DNA of 64,000 bases from Methanomassiliicoccus sp. (GTDB lineage: Archaea; Thermoplasmatota; Thermoplasmata; Methanomassiliicoccales; Methanomassiliicoccaceae). Made by a program: the position numbers and the translations under genes. Positions 1 through 8,566 of this stretch are shown piece by piece. The stretch covers positions 1 through 64,000 of the forward strand of contig JADFDJ010000005.1 of assembly GCA_018262895.1 (NCBI GenBank). Reading direction: 5' to 3'. The notes below the pieces were generated by a model, which made no database searches, had not been told where the DNA came from, and saw only the letters and a program-made list of their open reading frames with translations. The first letter of the stretch is position 1. Each line of letters starts with the position of its first letter.

Positions 1-1
1 C

Positions 2-526
2 CGGACCAACTTCTCTCAGAAGCACATCTCCTGGATGCGCTCTGTGGACGATTTCATACTGCATGAGAAGCTGGACGTTCTGGAACTGCTCATGACGAAG
101 ATCAGGAACATCGAGAGCAAGCTGGACGAGCTGTACGGAGAGGACGAGGACGTCCGCTTGATCAGGACGATACCAGGCATCGGCCTGGTCACGGCCTCGG
201 TCATCAAGGCCGAGGTCGGTGACGTTACCAGGTTCTCCTCGGCGGAGAACCTCGCCGCCTATGTGGGACTGACTCCGCTGACCTATCAGTCGGGAGAGAA
301 GGAATGGGGCGGACACACCAGGAACGGGAACAGTCGCATCAAGCACGTTCTGATCGAAGCGATGCTGTTCCACCTCCACCACTGTCCGGACTCCAGGATA
401 TCGCGGTACGATCGTAGGAAGAGGGAAGCGATCGGACGGCAGAAGGCCGTCGTAGCTACGGCCAGGAAGCTGATGGAGGCGATCTACTTCATGCTCGTTC
501 GGCGACAGGAATTTCAAGCTCACTGA
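2..526 (+). CDS. IS110/IS116/IS902-family transposase, C-terminal part (cut by window start)
   Basis: The reading frame is open from the first bases, so the N-terminal RuvC-like DEDD domain lies outside the window. What remains is the transposase_20 region: a helix-rich linker, then IRTIPGIGLVTASVIKAEVG, the helix-hairpin-helix-like core of IS110 transposases, followed by FSSAENLAAYVGLTP, a GHTRNGNSRIKHVLIEA segment and a basic C-terminus. These are the usual features of the family. IS110 elements normally lack terminal inverted repeats, and none was seen downstream. Whether the element is intact cannot be judged from here. Confidence 0.85.
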   Translation, partial: RTNFSQKHISWMRSVDDFILHEKLDVLELLMTKIRNIESKLDELYGEDEDVRLIRTIPGIGLVTASVIKAEVGDVTRFSSAENLAAYVGLTPLTYQSGEKEWGGHTRNGNSRIKHVLIEAMLFHLHHCPDSRISRYDRRKREAIGRQKAVVATARKLMEAIYFMLVRRQEFQAH

Positions 527-810
527 CTCGGACCACCAGTTCTTTCGAGCGTCAGCGAACGCCATAAAATGATCGTGGCAGGTCAATGAGGACAGGACGA
601 CGGACGTGTCATCATATGCCAGCGAGCATGGAAAGGTGGTTGTCATGACCGCGCGATCATCGATGGAGAACGGGGGAGCGCTCAAGAGGATACGTGTGAA
701 ATAACAAGTATGAAAAGAAAGAAGAGGCATCTCCATACGCGGAGACCTCTTTTAACAAAGGTGAAAGAAGTTTGAGGCCTTTAGGCCCATTTCTTTACCG
801 AGGTCGTTGC
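527..810. other. Intergenic region between transposase and sufB
   Basis: No supportable gene. It should contain the right end of the IS110 element, but the boundary is not visible. The only clear structure is the hairpin at 722-751. Confidence 0.5.
722..753. terminator. Hairpin with T-rich flanks, likely bidirectional terminator
   Basis: AAGAGG (722-727) and TCTCC (730-734) pair with GGAGA (741-745) and CCTCTT (746-751) around a six-base loop, with a two-base bulge. TTTT follows on the plus strand and a T-rich run on the minus strand. It lies about 60 bases beyond the sufB stop, so it can end the suf transcript and block read-through from the transposase. Confidence 0.55.
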
Positions 811-2037
811 TCATCCAGGCGCGAGGTCGCTCTGAGCGATGGTAGCGTCGATCTCCGCCTTCAGCTCCTCAGGGATGTTCCTGATGCCCACCTCCAGGAA
901 GCCCCTGACGATCATGCCCACCGCCTCATCCTCGGCCAGGCCGCGGGACATGATGTACTCCACCTGGTCCCTGGCTATCTTCCCTAGCGATGCTTCATGG
1001 GTCATCTCCACGTCCGGGACCCTGGCCTCCAGCTCTGGGATGGCGATGTTCACTCCCTTGTTGCCAAGGATGAGCCCGCGGCACTCAAGGTGAGCCTTGA
1101 TGTCGGGCGCCTCTCCCACGAGACGGCCGCGGTTGATGACCTCGCCGCCGGTGGTGATAGACCGGGATATTATCTCTGCCTTCGTTTCAGGTGCGCTCAG
1201 CACGACCCTGGACCCCAGGTCCAGCACGGCTCCTGGCTGGGCTACGGCCACGGTGTTGAAGTGGCCCACCGCTCCCTTGCCTACCAGCCGGGCGGTGGGA
1301 TACGTCTGCACGCTGCGGACCTTCTTCAGTATGACATAATTGTTGACGAAGGAACCGCCCTCCTCCACGATGATCCCCGTCCGAGGGCGTACACCGACCT
1401 GCTCCGCCCAGTTGTGGATCATGGTGAAAGTTAGGCTTCCTCCTTTCTTCACGTAGAACTCCGAGATACCCATGTGGATGGCCTTCTCCACCCCGGGCTT
1501 GGTGGTGCATCCTGTGACGACCTCCAGCGACGCCCCCTCCTCCACAATGATCACGTTGTGGATGGTCTGGGCCGTGCGCTCGCGGCCTACCATGAGGCAG
1601 GTCTGGATAGGCATCTTCACCTTATGGCCAGGCATGGCGCGGATGAAGTATCCGGGGGAGTCATTGAGGTAGGTGGTGGCCGTGTACTTATCAGCGTCCA
1701 CCTCCACCGCCTTCCAGGAATAGTCTTTTAGCCAGCTATACTTCTTGAGGGCGTCGCGGGTATCCATCAGCTCGAAACCCTTCCCTGTCTGGGTAGAGGC
1801 TACCACGGAGTTGTCCAGGACGACCATGCTGCCAACCCTGCCGGCCTCTGAGGGGACCACACCGCAGCGGAGCAGGGTTTCCTGCACATCATCAGAAAGC
1901 TCGTTGAGGCTAGAGGATTGGGGGATGTCCCGGGCTCCTTCATCATACTTGCTGAGGTCGAAATCCTCTCCTAGCTTGGCTTGCTTTTCCAAGGCGGATT
2001 CCGCGCGTTTTTTCAGTTCATCTTCACTAGCCGACAT
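811..2037 (-). CDS. sufB: SufB/SufD-family Fe-S cluster assembly protein
   Basis: Scaffold subunit of the SUF iron-sulfur assembly complex, which works with the SufC ATPase in the cytoplasm. The roughly 408-residue protein has the right-handed beta-helix core of the SufBD family, with repeated hydrophobic and Gly-rich strands (for example VEEGASLEVVTGCTT and ISRSITTGGEVINRGRLVG), and the C-terminal segment HEASLGKI..DQVEYIMSRGL, diagnostic of SufB/SufD. Archaea often carry one such protein and it is usually called SufB. The ATG at 2037 is preferred over the GTG at 2046 because GAGGAG stands eight bases before it. It overlaps the end of sufC, so the two are translationally coupled. No sufS or sufU gene is nearby. 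Confidence 0.9.
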   Translation of the reverse strand: MSASEDELKKRAESALEKQAKLGEDFDLSKYDEGARDIPQSSSLNELSDDVQETLLRCGVVPSEAGRVGSMVVLDNSVVASTQTGKGFELMDTRDALKKYSWLKDYSWKAVEVDADKYTATTYLNDSPGYFIRAMPGHKVKMPIQTCLMVGRERTAQTIHNVIIVEEGASLEVVTGCTTKPGVEKAIHMGISEFYVKKGGSLTFTMIHNWAEQVGVRPRTGIIVEEGGSFVNNYVILKKVRSVQTYPTARLVGKGAVGHFNTVAVAQPGAVLDLGSRVVLSAPETKAEIISRSITTGGEVINRGRLVGEAPDIKAHLECRGLILGNKGVNIAIPELEARVPDVEMTHEASLGKIARDQVEYIMSRGLAEDEAVGMIVRGFLEVGIRNIPEELKAEIDATIAQSDLAPG

Positions 2038-2762
2038 TGTATGCACTCCTCATAGCCCTTCGTTCGGATCTCTCTCAGCAATTCCCTTGGATTCCCGGAA
2101 CAGTACATCGTCCCGTCGCACATCACGTAGCCACGGTCCGCCTCGATGTAATCCAGGATCTGGCCCGTATGGGTGATGATGAGGGCGCTCTTACCCTCCC
2201 TCTCCCGCTTCCCGGCGCAGGCGATGCCGCCGGTGATGAGCTCATGTATCATCGTTCCGACCTTTTCGATGCTTTGAAGGTCCACGCCGGACTCGGGCTC
2301 GTCCAGCAGATAGATGCACGGGTTCTGAGCAGCAAGCTGGAGCAGCTCCGAACGCTTGATCTCCCCTCCTGAGAAACCAACATTGACGTCCCGTTCCAGA
2401 AAACGCTCCATTCCCAGGGTGCCCGCCAACTTCGCGGGGTCCACCTTACCGTGGCCGGTCACCTTGAGCATGGTCCGCAGCTGAACCCCGACGAGGTTGG
2501 GGGGTCGCTGGGACATCAGTCCGATACCCAGCTGAGCGCGCTCATGGATCGGCATGTATGTGATGTCCGTACCGTCCAGAATGATCTGGCCTTCGACCAC
2601 CTTATAGCTGCCAAGCCCCATTATGGTGGACAGCAGCGTTGACTTGCCGGAGCCGTTAGGCCCGAATAGCACACAGGTGGCGCCGGATGGTACAGACATG
2701 GAGACGTCATTAAGCACCCTCCTCTCGCCCACTTGCACCGTGAGATTCTTGATCTCTAGCAT
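2013..2762 (-). CDS. sufC: SufC, ABC-type ATPase of Fe-S cluster assembly
   Basis: Soluble ATPase partner of SufB/D. Walker A (LFGPNGSGKSTL, about residues 33-44), the Q-loop region MSQRPP, signature motif FSGGEIKRSELLQL, Walker B plus catalytic Glu (CIYLLDEPESGVD) and the switch His (ITHTG) are all present. The signature FSGGE and the D-E-P-E-S-G-V-D sequence are typical of SufC rather than a membrane ABC transporter. At 249 residues it has the usual length. It is the first gene of the sufC-sufB unit, with GGAGG three bases before the ATG and an AT-rich TATA-like element (AATATTATTA) about 35 bases upstream. Confidence 0.95.
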   Translation of the reverse strand: MLEIKNLTVQVGERRVLNDVSMSVPSGATCVLFGPNGSGKSTLLSTIMGLGSYKVVEGQIILDGTDITYMPIHERAQLGIGLMSQRPPNLVGVQLRTMLKVTGHGKVDPAKLAGTLGMERFLERDVNVGFSGGEIKRSELLQLAAQNPCIYLLDEPESGVDLQSIEKVGTMIHELITGGIACAGKREREGKSALIITHTGQILDYIEADRGYVMCDGTMYCSGNPRELLREIRTKGYEECIQCRLVKMN

Positions 2763-2964
2763 GGTCCTCCCGCTCTAACAATCAACTGGTCGTTAATAAT
2801 ATTTTCATAGGGATGACCACCTATGACGAACGTTCGGGCGAAGGTGAACGCAATAACAGGGTAGCCAGGCTGGCTCCGGACCGGTCGTAACGTGCAAGGG
2901 CCGTTATCGTTCCCGACCGCCGGTGACGGTCATCTATTTTAACGGAATCCGTCATTGGCGTTCC

Positions 2965-3687
2965 GTGCTCTTGATCGGACATCTGCTGATAGGGTGCATC
3001 CTCGGGCTCCTTGTTTACAATCGCTACAATCTTCGGTCAGCGGTCCCGGTGGCGGCCATCGGTGCCATCCTGCCCGACCTGATCGACAAGCCCCTAGGAC
3101 ACATCCTGCTCAAGGGCACGCTGGACTCGGGCCGCATCTATGCCCATACCCTGCTGTTCCTGGGAATCGCACTGGTTGCTGGTCTGCTCTACTGGAGGTC
3201 CCGGTCCTCGCCCCTGTTGCTCGTGCTCGCCGGAGGCATACTGACACATCTGATGCTGGATGGCATGTGGAACATGCCCAACACCCTGTTCTGGCCTGCC
3301 CTGGGAGACTTCCTTCCTCACTCATATCCAGACTATTTCGGCAACGCCCTCATCACTGAGGTCACCTCCCCCCTGGAGTGGTTGGCCGGCCTTTCCATCG
3401 TCATGATCGCGCTGGAGGTTTTCGGGGATTCGACCAACGGGTTGAGCGATAGGTTCCTGTCAAGCGTCACCACTCTGCGCCGTCCTCTCTATGTCCTTCT
3501 GGCTTCGGGTGGGGCATTGACCATCCTCAGCACCCTCCTTGCGACACCCATGGACCTGATAGACCTGGAGTCCAGACTTCTAACAGGCTCGAGTGCCCTT
3601 GTTGGAGGCATACTGTTGGTATATCGCGACATGGTCTCCGATCCGTCCATTAATCTAACTAAAGCAGGCGACCAGAGATCAACTTAG
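2965..3687 (+). CDS. Membrane-bound metal-dependent hydrolase-like protein (YdjM/DUF457 type)
   Basis: Integral membrane protein with about six hydrophobic segments. The sequence LIGHLLIGCILG, then AIGAILPDLIDKPLGHI, then YAHTLL and GGILTHLMLDGMWNMP places conserved His and Asp residues (GHLL, PDLIDK, HTL, THLMLD) as in the YdjM/DUF457 family, once predicted to be metal-dependent hydrolases. The substrate is unknown. The frame extends up to a GTG at 2923, but the GTG at 2965 is chosen: TATTTTAA at 2933-2940 lies about 28 bases before it, which suits a leaderless mRNA, and homologues usually begin close to the GHL motif. Confidence 0.7.
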   Translation: MLLIGHLLIGCILGLLVYNRYNLRSAVPVAAIGAILPDLIDKPLGHILLKGTLDSGRIYAHTLLFLGIALVAGLLYWRSRSSPLLLVLAGGILTHLMLDGMWNMPNTLFWPALGDFLPHSYPDYFGNALITEVTSPLEWLAGLSIVMIALEVFGDSTNGLSDRFLSSVTTLRRPLYVLLASGGALTILSTLLATPMDLIDLESRLLTGSSALVGGILLVYRDMVSDPSINLTKAGDQRST

Positions 3688-4540
3688 ACCTTAACGGTAT
3701 ACATTGGAATAATGCTGAGAACCTATGGACCAAAGCGAACAGCGGTCCGATGCGAGCTCGCTGCGGAGGTCTTAGCATTGATGGAACCATTTCTACATGG
3801 CAACAACGATCTGACCGACACTGATCTCTCAATCAACATAGGTCTACGATCATTCCGTTGATCTGGTGTTAGAATCTGTTGGCGGTATAAGCACGTACTC
3901 GATCGAACGTACCTTTTTCTTTTGCCCATTTAAATGGCCTAACACTACACCGAACAATATCATAGGGGCTGCAATAAGCAGACCGATCAATCCCAACAGA
4001 GACAGGCTTCGTGCAGGCGCTGTTTTGTTCATCATCCCTCCACTTGAGAGTTGTGAAGCACTTCACCCGATTTTTCCACAGGGGGTGAACGACCGGCCGT
4101 TTGTCGTGGGATAAGCAGGTTCGCGCCGAACCTCCAAGATCACTCAGGCATTCTAACTGGTCCCGTACTCCTTTGTAACTCGACCTAACTATATTGCGCT
4201 CATAGGACTAAATACCTTTGTTGATAACACTAATTTATCCGATTTTTCTTGAACATTAGCTCACATAATCGCTCATCCACAACCATACTGACCAGGGTTA
4301 TCCCAGTATGTCTGGACATTATGGCCAGCATGATTTTGTATTCCGAACAGAATATTTACTGGCTTGATTAAAATAAAAAATGCTCTTGAGAAATGGCCTT
4401 GTCGTCCTATTGGCTAATTTCTCATTTTTTTCCGCGGCATTATCCCATAATCTGGTTTGTTCGGGGACCGTCCCCTCGACCTACAACGATCCGGTCCTTC
4501 TCCGATAGCTTGATGAAATGCTCAGGTGTATCTTGGCTCA
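3688..4540. other. Gene-poor AT-rich intergenic region
   Basis: About 850 bases with lower GC than the surroundings. The only candidate gene is the 61-codon minus-strand frame at 3850-4035. A near-palindrome GTGAAG-CA-CTTCAC lies at 4053-4066. Nothing else could be supported. Confidence 0.5.
3850..4035 (-). CDS. Possible small membrane protein
   Basis: 61 codons. After a short polar N-terminus there is one hydrophobic segment of about 25 residues (LSLLGLIGLLIAAPMILFGV) followed by a QKKK positive cluster, consistent with a single-span membrane protein. GGAGG stands just before the double ATG, with short spacing to the second one. No TATA-like element was found and no family is recognised. 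It could be a chance frame, but the hydrophobic segment and stop-transfer charges favour a real gene slightly. Confidence 0.35.
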   Translation of the reverse strand: MMNKTAPARSLSLLGLIGLLIAAPMILFGVVLGHLNGQKKKVRSIEYVLIPPTDSNTRSTE

Positions 4541-5545
4541 ATGAGCGCAGGTCATCTCGTGGTCGTTGGCGGAGGGATCGCAGGCATGAGCGTTTCCAAC
4601 GCCCTATCGTTGCTCGGGTACCGAGCTACCATTGTGGAAAGGGAACCGGTGCTGGGCGGCAAGGTCTGCTCTCTACACCATCCCTTCCCCGGCCCCATAT
4701 CGGCCATGGACATCCTTGTTCCCTTGATCGACCGGGTCAGGGAAGACCCTCGCATTCGTGTTAACCTGTCCACAACGATCGAAAGCTGGAGATACAACGG
4801 TTCCGAAGGGGTTGCCGAGCTCTCCGACGGTACCACGGTAAGGGCTGACGCTCTGGTCCTGGCCACCGGGTTGGAGGAGGTGCCCCCCTCGCTGGTGCCT
4901 GAGTATGGGCACGGCACCAAGAAGGGCGTGATCACATCCCTGGAGCTGGAGGAGAGGCTGTCCAAAGGCCAGAGCCCCATCGGGAGAGAGATGCATTCCG
5001 TCGTTTTCATTCAGTGCGTTGGTTCCCGGACCGAGCGGAGGGGCGTTCCCCATTGCAGCACGTACTGCTGCACCAGCTCCGTCAAGAACGCCCTGCTCTT
5101 GAAGAGCGAGGACCCTTCGAGAGAGGTGACAGTGCTGTACATCGACATACGCACCGCCGGACCGGAGCAGGAGGCCCTCTACAGAGAGGCGCGCAGGAGG
5201 GGAGTAAGGTTCATCAGAGGACAGCCGTCCCTGGTGATGGAAAAGGAGGGAAAGCTCCTCGTGTGCGGCGAGAACACCCTGCTCCGGGAGCTATATGAGA
5301 TACCTGCCGATCTGGTCGTTCTGGCGACCGGCCTAAGGCCTTGCTCAACCAACTCCAGCATGTTCGATGGCCTGCAGATAGCGGCGGGGACGACCGGTTT
5401 TCCGGAGCTGTATGCTCCCGTTCGCAACGGGGTGTTCCTGGCAGGATCGGTCAAGTGGCCGATGACCATCGATGAAGCGACCAGGGACGCAAAGGCAGCG
5501 GCACTGGACGTCCACGAGAACTTGGTGGGAAGGCAGGACCGGTAA
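4541..5545 (+). CDS. HdrA-like FAD-dependent oxidoreductase without ferredoxin domains
   Basis: Related to the flavin-binding core of heterodisulfide reductase subunit A. It has an N-terminal dinucleotide fold (VVVGGGIAGMSVSNALSLLG, then VEREPVLGGK), the HdrA signature HCSTYCCTSSVKNALL near residue 175, and a second nucleotide-binding part ending in VFLAGSVKWPMTIDEA. At about 334 residues it is half the length of true HdrA and lacks the inserted and C-terminal 4Fe-4S ferredoxin motifs. It may pass electrons between flavin and an unknown partner. No hdrB/hdrC or mvhD is adjacent. The ATG at 4541 is preferred to the GTG at 4526. Confidence 0.75.
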   Translation: MSAGHLVVVGGGIAGMSVSNALSLLGYRATIVEREPVLGGKVCSLHHPFPGPISAMDILVPLIDRVREDPRIRVNLSTTIESWRYNGSEGVAELSDGTTVRADALVLATGLEEVPPSLVPEYGHGTKKGVITSLELEERLSKGQSPIGREMHSVVFIQCVGSRTERRGVPHCSTYCCTSSVKNALLLKSEDPSREVTVLYIDIRTAGPEQEALYREARRRGVRFIRGQPSLVMEKEGKLLVCGENTLLRELYEIPADLVVLATGLRPCSTNSSMFDGLQIAAGTTGFPELYAPVRNGVFLAGSVKWPMTIDEATRDAKAAALDVHENLVGRQDR

Positions 5546-5618
5546 CTGGGATGCTCAGTACCTCCCAAGGTCGTGTCCCCCTCCTCTAAACTCGTTGCTG
5601 AGCCCCCTGCATCCAGGT

Positions 5619-6974
5619 TCACCCCTTCTGCCCAAGGCATGAGGCCGCTAAACCTCGCGCGAACTCCAGGTCGCTCCCGAAGTGGAGGTGCAGGTACGAT
5701 GCCAGGGCGTTGTTCTTGGTGAAACCGTCCGCAACACCGTCGATGCCTTTGTCCTTCGAGAGCTTGTATGAGAACCTCTGCCCGCTATGGGACGCCACAC
5801 GGGAGTAGTGGAAGACGTGCCCCCTCACGGTCCCTCCGGCGGGGGACAGGACACAGTCGGACACGCAGGTCGCCTCCACGTATCCCAGGGCCTGCAGGCG
5901 GGGCGTCATCTCCACGGTAGCGTCGAAGACACCAGTCATGTCCCTGCTCAGACCGTCCTGTCCTTTCACGCTTTTGCACAGGTACATCATCCCTCCGCAT
6001 TCAGCATATGCTGGAACGTCCTCTCGCACCATCTCGTGAAGAGCTTCCTTCATGGGACCGTTCGCGGCCAGCTCGTCAAGGTGGAGCTCCGGGTATCCAC
6101 CGCCGAAGTAATAGCCGTCCGCGGCCGGCAGGTCTCCCGTGGTGGGTGAGAACTCTACGATGTCCGCCCCGAGAGATCTTAGGATGTCGAGGTTGTCCTG
6201 GTAGTAGAAGTTGAAGGAATCGTCCTTGGCCAGCCCCAACCGGAAATGCCCCATCCTATCGAGGGGGGGCTCAGGGACCTCCTCCCATCCCGGGGCGTTG
6301 GAAGCTATCTCCATCATCAGGTCAAGGTCGAGATTGTCCTCGACGAGGGCCCTGATGCCCTCGTACCTCGCAGTGTTGTCCATCTCCCTGGCCGGGACCA
6401 GCCCCAGGTGCCTGCTCTCCAGCATGATGTCCTTTTTCTTGGGCATGCCCCCGAGGCTGACCAGGCCGAGGCCGCTTATGGATTCTTCCACCATCTCCAG
6501 GTGCCTCTTCCCGCTGACCCTGTTGAAGATCACACCCATCACCTGGGTCTCCTCATCGAAGGTCTTGAACCCCTTGACGAGCGCGCCCGCGCTCCGGGAG
6601 GTGGCCGAGGCGTCGACGACCAGGATGACCGGACAACGGAGCACCTTCGACAGGTGCGCCGAGCTCCCCTCCTCGCTCCTCCCGTCGTAGCCGTCGAACA
6701 GCCCCATCACCCCCTCGATCAGGCTCACATCGGCGCCGGCGGAGGCCGTCTGGAACGAATACGGTACCCAGCCCGGGAACATCCATGTGTCCAGGTTCCT
6801 CGATCTCCGCTCGGTGACCTCGTTGTGGTGCATGGGGTCTAGGAAGTCCGGCCCGGCCTTGAACGGCTGGACATCAAGCCCTCGCGCCTTGAGGGCTGCG
6901 ATTATGCCCACGGTCAACGTCGACTTCCCCACCCCGCTCCTCTCCCCGGATATCATGATGCGGGGTCTGTTCAC
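5619..6974 (-). CDS. cbiA: Cobyrinate a,c-diamide synthase
   Basis: Catalyses ATP- and glutamine-dependent amidation of the a and c carboxylates of (cobalt-)sirohydrochlorin-derived cobyrinate. The N-terminal P-loop dethiobiotin-synthetase-like domain starts at ISGERSGVGKSTLTVG. FKAGPDFLDPMHH and LIEGVMGLFDGYDG are CbiA signatures. The C-terminal class-I glutamine amidotransferase-like domain carries AECGG (nucleophile Cys) and late His residues. The frame continues 52 codons upstream, but the GTG at 6974 gives the normal length of 451 residues. It overlaps the cbiE stop as GTGA and has AAAGGAGG seven bases before it. It is the last gene of the cbi operon. Confidence 0.95.
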   Translation of the reverse strand: MNRPRIMISGERSGVGKSTLTVGIIAALKARGLDVQPFKAGPDFLDPMHHNEVTERRSRNLDTWMFPGWVPYSFQTASAGADVSLIEGVMGLFDGYDGRSEEGSSAHLSKVLRCPVILVVDASATSRSAGALVKGFKTFDEETQVMGVIFNRVSGKRHLEMVEESISGLGLVSLGGMPKKKDIMLESRHLGLVPAREMDNTARYEGIRALVEDNLDLDLMMEIASNAPGWEEVPEPPLDRMGHFRLGLAKDDSFNFYYQDNLDILRSLGADIVEFSPTTGDLPAADGYYFGGGYPELHLDELAANGPMKEALHEMVREDVPAYAECGGMMYLCKSVKGQDGLSRDMTGVFDATVEMTPRLQALGYVEATCVSDCVLSPAGGTVRGHVFHYSRVASHSGQRFSYKLSKDKGIDGVADGFTKNNALASYLHLHFGSDLEFARGLAASCLGQKG

Positions 6975-7561
6975 CGGCACCCCTCCTTTACGATGATCAG
7001 GGAGAAGAGTTTGGATATGACAGCTGGGGGCTGTTCGGCATCGCCGAAGGATATCATCTCGTCCGCGTAGCCCAGGTTCTCGCAGGCGATGACCTTGCAG
7101 ATCAGGCCTTTTTCCTGCATCGTCCGGCACAGGGCAATGATATCGAAGCCTGGTTCTGTCAGGACGAAGGGGATCCTCCCTCTTTCCACTTCATCAAGCA
7201 TCTCCCTTCGGGCGGACTCCTCATCCTTCCCGTGGGCATCGACGACGACCGCCTTCGTCAGGGGGAGGCGAAGACGGGAGAACGCGCACTGCATCGACGA
7301 TATGCCGGGAACGACCTCCTCGCCCAGATGGCCTAGGCCTGCCAGCATGGGGTCCCCCGTGGAAAGGACCACGGAGTCCTCGGGAAGCTCGTTCAGTCGC
7401 GAGAAGTCCTTCAAGGTCACGGTCCTACAGCCCGCAGGGAGGTACTGGCGTACCATATCAAGGGCCCGGTCCGACCCGTAGACGCTCTTGGCCTTCTTCA
7501 GCCGGTCCATGGCATCCATGGTGAGCATGCCCGGACCGCACCCCACCCCCACGACGATCAT
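6971..7561 (-). CDS. cbiE: Cobalt-precorrin-7 C5-methyltransferase
   Basis: SAM-dependent corrin-ring methyltransferase of the tetrapyrrole methylase family. The N-terminal glycine motif VVGVGCGPGMLTMDA, the VLSTGDPMLAGLG loop and VPGISSMQCAF are the family motifs in order. The 196-residue length fits a stand-alone CbiE. In many organisms CbiE is fused to CbiT. Here cbiT is a separate gene at the other end of the operon. The start overlaps the end of cbiD by four bases. Confidence 0.92.
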   Translation of the reverse strand: MIVVGVGCGPGMLTMDAMDRLKKAKSVYGSDRALDMVRQYLPAGCRTVTLKDFSRLNELPEDSVVLSTGDPMLAGLGHLGEEVVPGISSMQCAFSRLRLPLTKAVVVDAHGKDEESARREMLDEVERGRIPFVLTEPGFDIIALCRTMQEKGLICKVIACENLGYADEMISFGDAEQPPAVISKLFSLIIVKEGCR

Positions 7562-8565
7562 GCTGAGGCCCCCAGCACCCTTCCCGTGCGGTCGATCAGG
7601 GCGATGCCGTGCCCGGGATACATGGACTTGAACTTCTCGATCGAGGAGCGCACCACCCTCGCCCCGTGCTCCGACCCCACTAGCTCCTCCACGGTCCTGT
7701 AACCGGACCCGACCAGGACCGAGGGCTCAATGAACTTGATGATAAGCGCGGGCAGGCCGAACAAAGTGAGCCCGTCGCCACGGGAGTCCAGGACCTGCTT
7801 CATCTTGGCGCCGACAAGGATGACCTCCTGGTCTGGATACTGCAGGCGGGCGTACCGAAGGCCTATCCTGCCAGTAGTTATAACGGCCCGCTCGGCCCTT
7901 TGTGCACGGTCTACCGAGTCCTGACCTAGGTGATCATCCCAGGGCTCGACGAGACCTGTGGACCCCAGGACCGATATGCCCCCCATCACCCCGATCCTCC
8001 CGTTGAGGGTGTTGCGCGCGATAACCTCGCCGTTGACGGCTTGGAGGCTTACCAGCGCCCCCTTCTTGCAATGGGAAAGGCACGCCGTAGAGATGGCCTC
8101 CAGAATGCACTCCATGGCCGTCCCGCTTATGGCCGGGGAGCCCTTGGCGTACCTGGGCGTATCCCGGTCCCACCGGCCGATGCCCGTGCCCACATCAAGT
8201 ATCGTTTGGTCGCGGAACTCGATGAACCGGGACCTGAACTCGATGCCCGCGGTGGCATCGCTGGGGTAGTCTCCCGAGTACTTGAAGCAGCTGGCCGTGC
8301 CATCTCGGGCCGTTACCTCAACCGGGAACGTCAGACCACAGGCCAGCCTGACATCGACGCTCCTTACCTCCCTTCCTCCAAGGGACATTATGGCCGCCAT
8401 GCACGCGGCGGCGGCCGTGGTTCCTGTGGTGAAACCTCTTCTCAACGCCCGGCCGCTGGAGGTGAGAACGGCGCGGCCGTCCTCGACCAGCTTTCTGTCC
8501 TCATCGCTCAGGCACAACGAGGACCATGCCTCGGGATACCTGAACCTGGTCACGGGGTCGATCAT
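7558..8565 (-). CDS. cbiD: Cobalt-precorrin-5B C1-methyltransferase
   Basis: Anaerobic-pathway enzyme methylating C1 during ring contraction. The signature RRGFTTGTTAAAACMAAI lies near residue 42. Later Gly-rich segments DVGTGIGRWDRDTPRYAKGSPAI, NGRIGVMGGISVLGSTGLVEPW and TTGRIGLRYAR are typical. CbiD is a diagnostic marker for the anaerobic, early-cobalt route. The 335-residue length is normal, although about 40 residues precede the signature, longer than in some homologues. Start ATG is two bases after the cbiC stop. Confidence 0.95.
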   Translation of the reverse strand: MIDPVTRFRYPEAWSSLCLSDEDRKLVEDGRAVLTSSGRALRRGFTTGTTAAAACMAAIMSLGGREVRSVDVRLACGLTFPVEVTARDGTASCFKYSGDYPSDATAGIEFRSRFIEFRDQTILDVGTGIGRWDRDTPRYAKGSPAISGTAMECILEAISTACLSHCKKGALVSLQAVNGEVIARNTLNGRIGVMGGISVLGSTGLVEPWDDHLGQDSVDRAQRAERAVITTGRIGLRYARLQYPDQEVILVGAKMKQVLDSRGDGLTLFGLPALIIKFIEPSVLVGSGYRTVEELVGSEHGARVVRSSIEKFKSMYPGHGIALIDRTGRVLGASA

Positions 8566-8566
8566 C

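Noticed and set aside
4053-4066. GTGAAG-CA-CTTCAC near-palindrome as an operator
   Set aside because: Short and single, with no second copy or TATA element beside it, so kept only as a remark.
6975-7130. 52-residue N-terminal extension of CbiA
   Set aside because: It overlaps cbiE in another frame; the GTG at 6974 has a good Shine-Dalgarno and gives the normal length.
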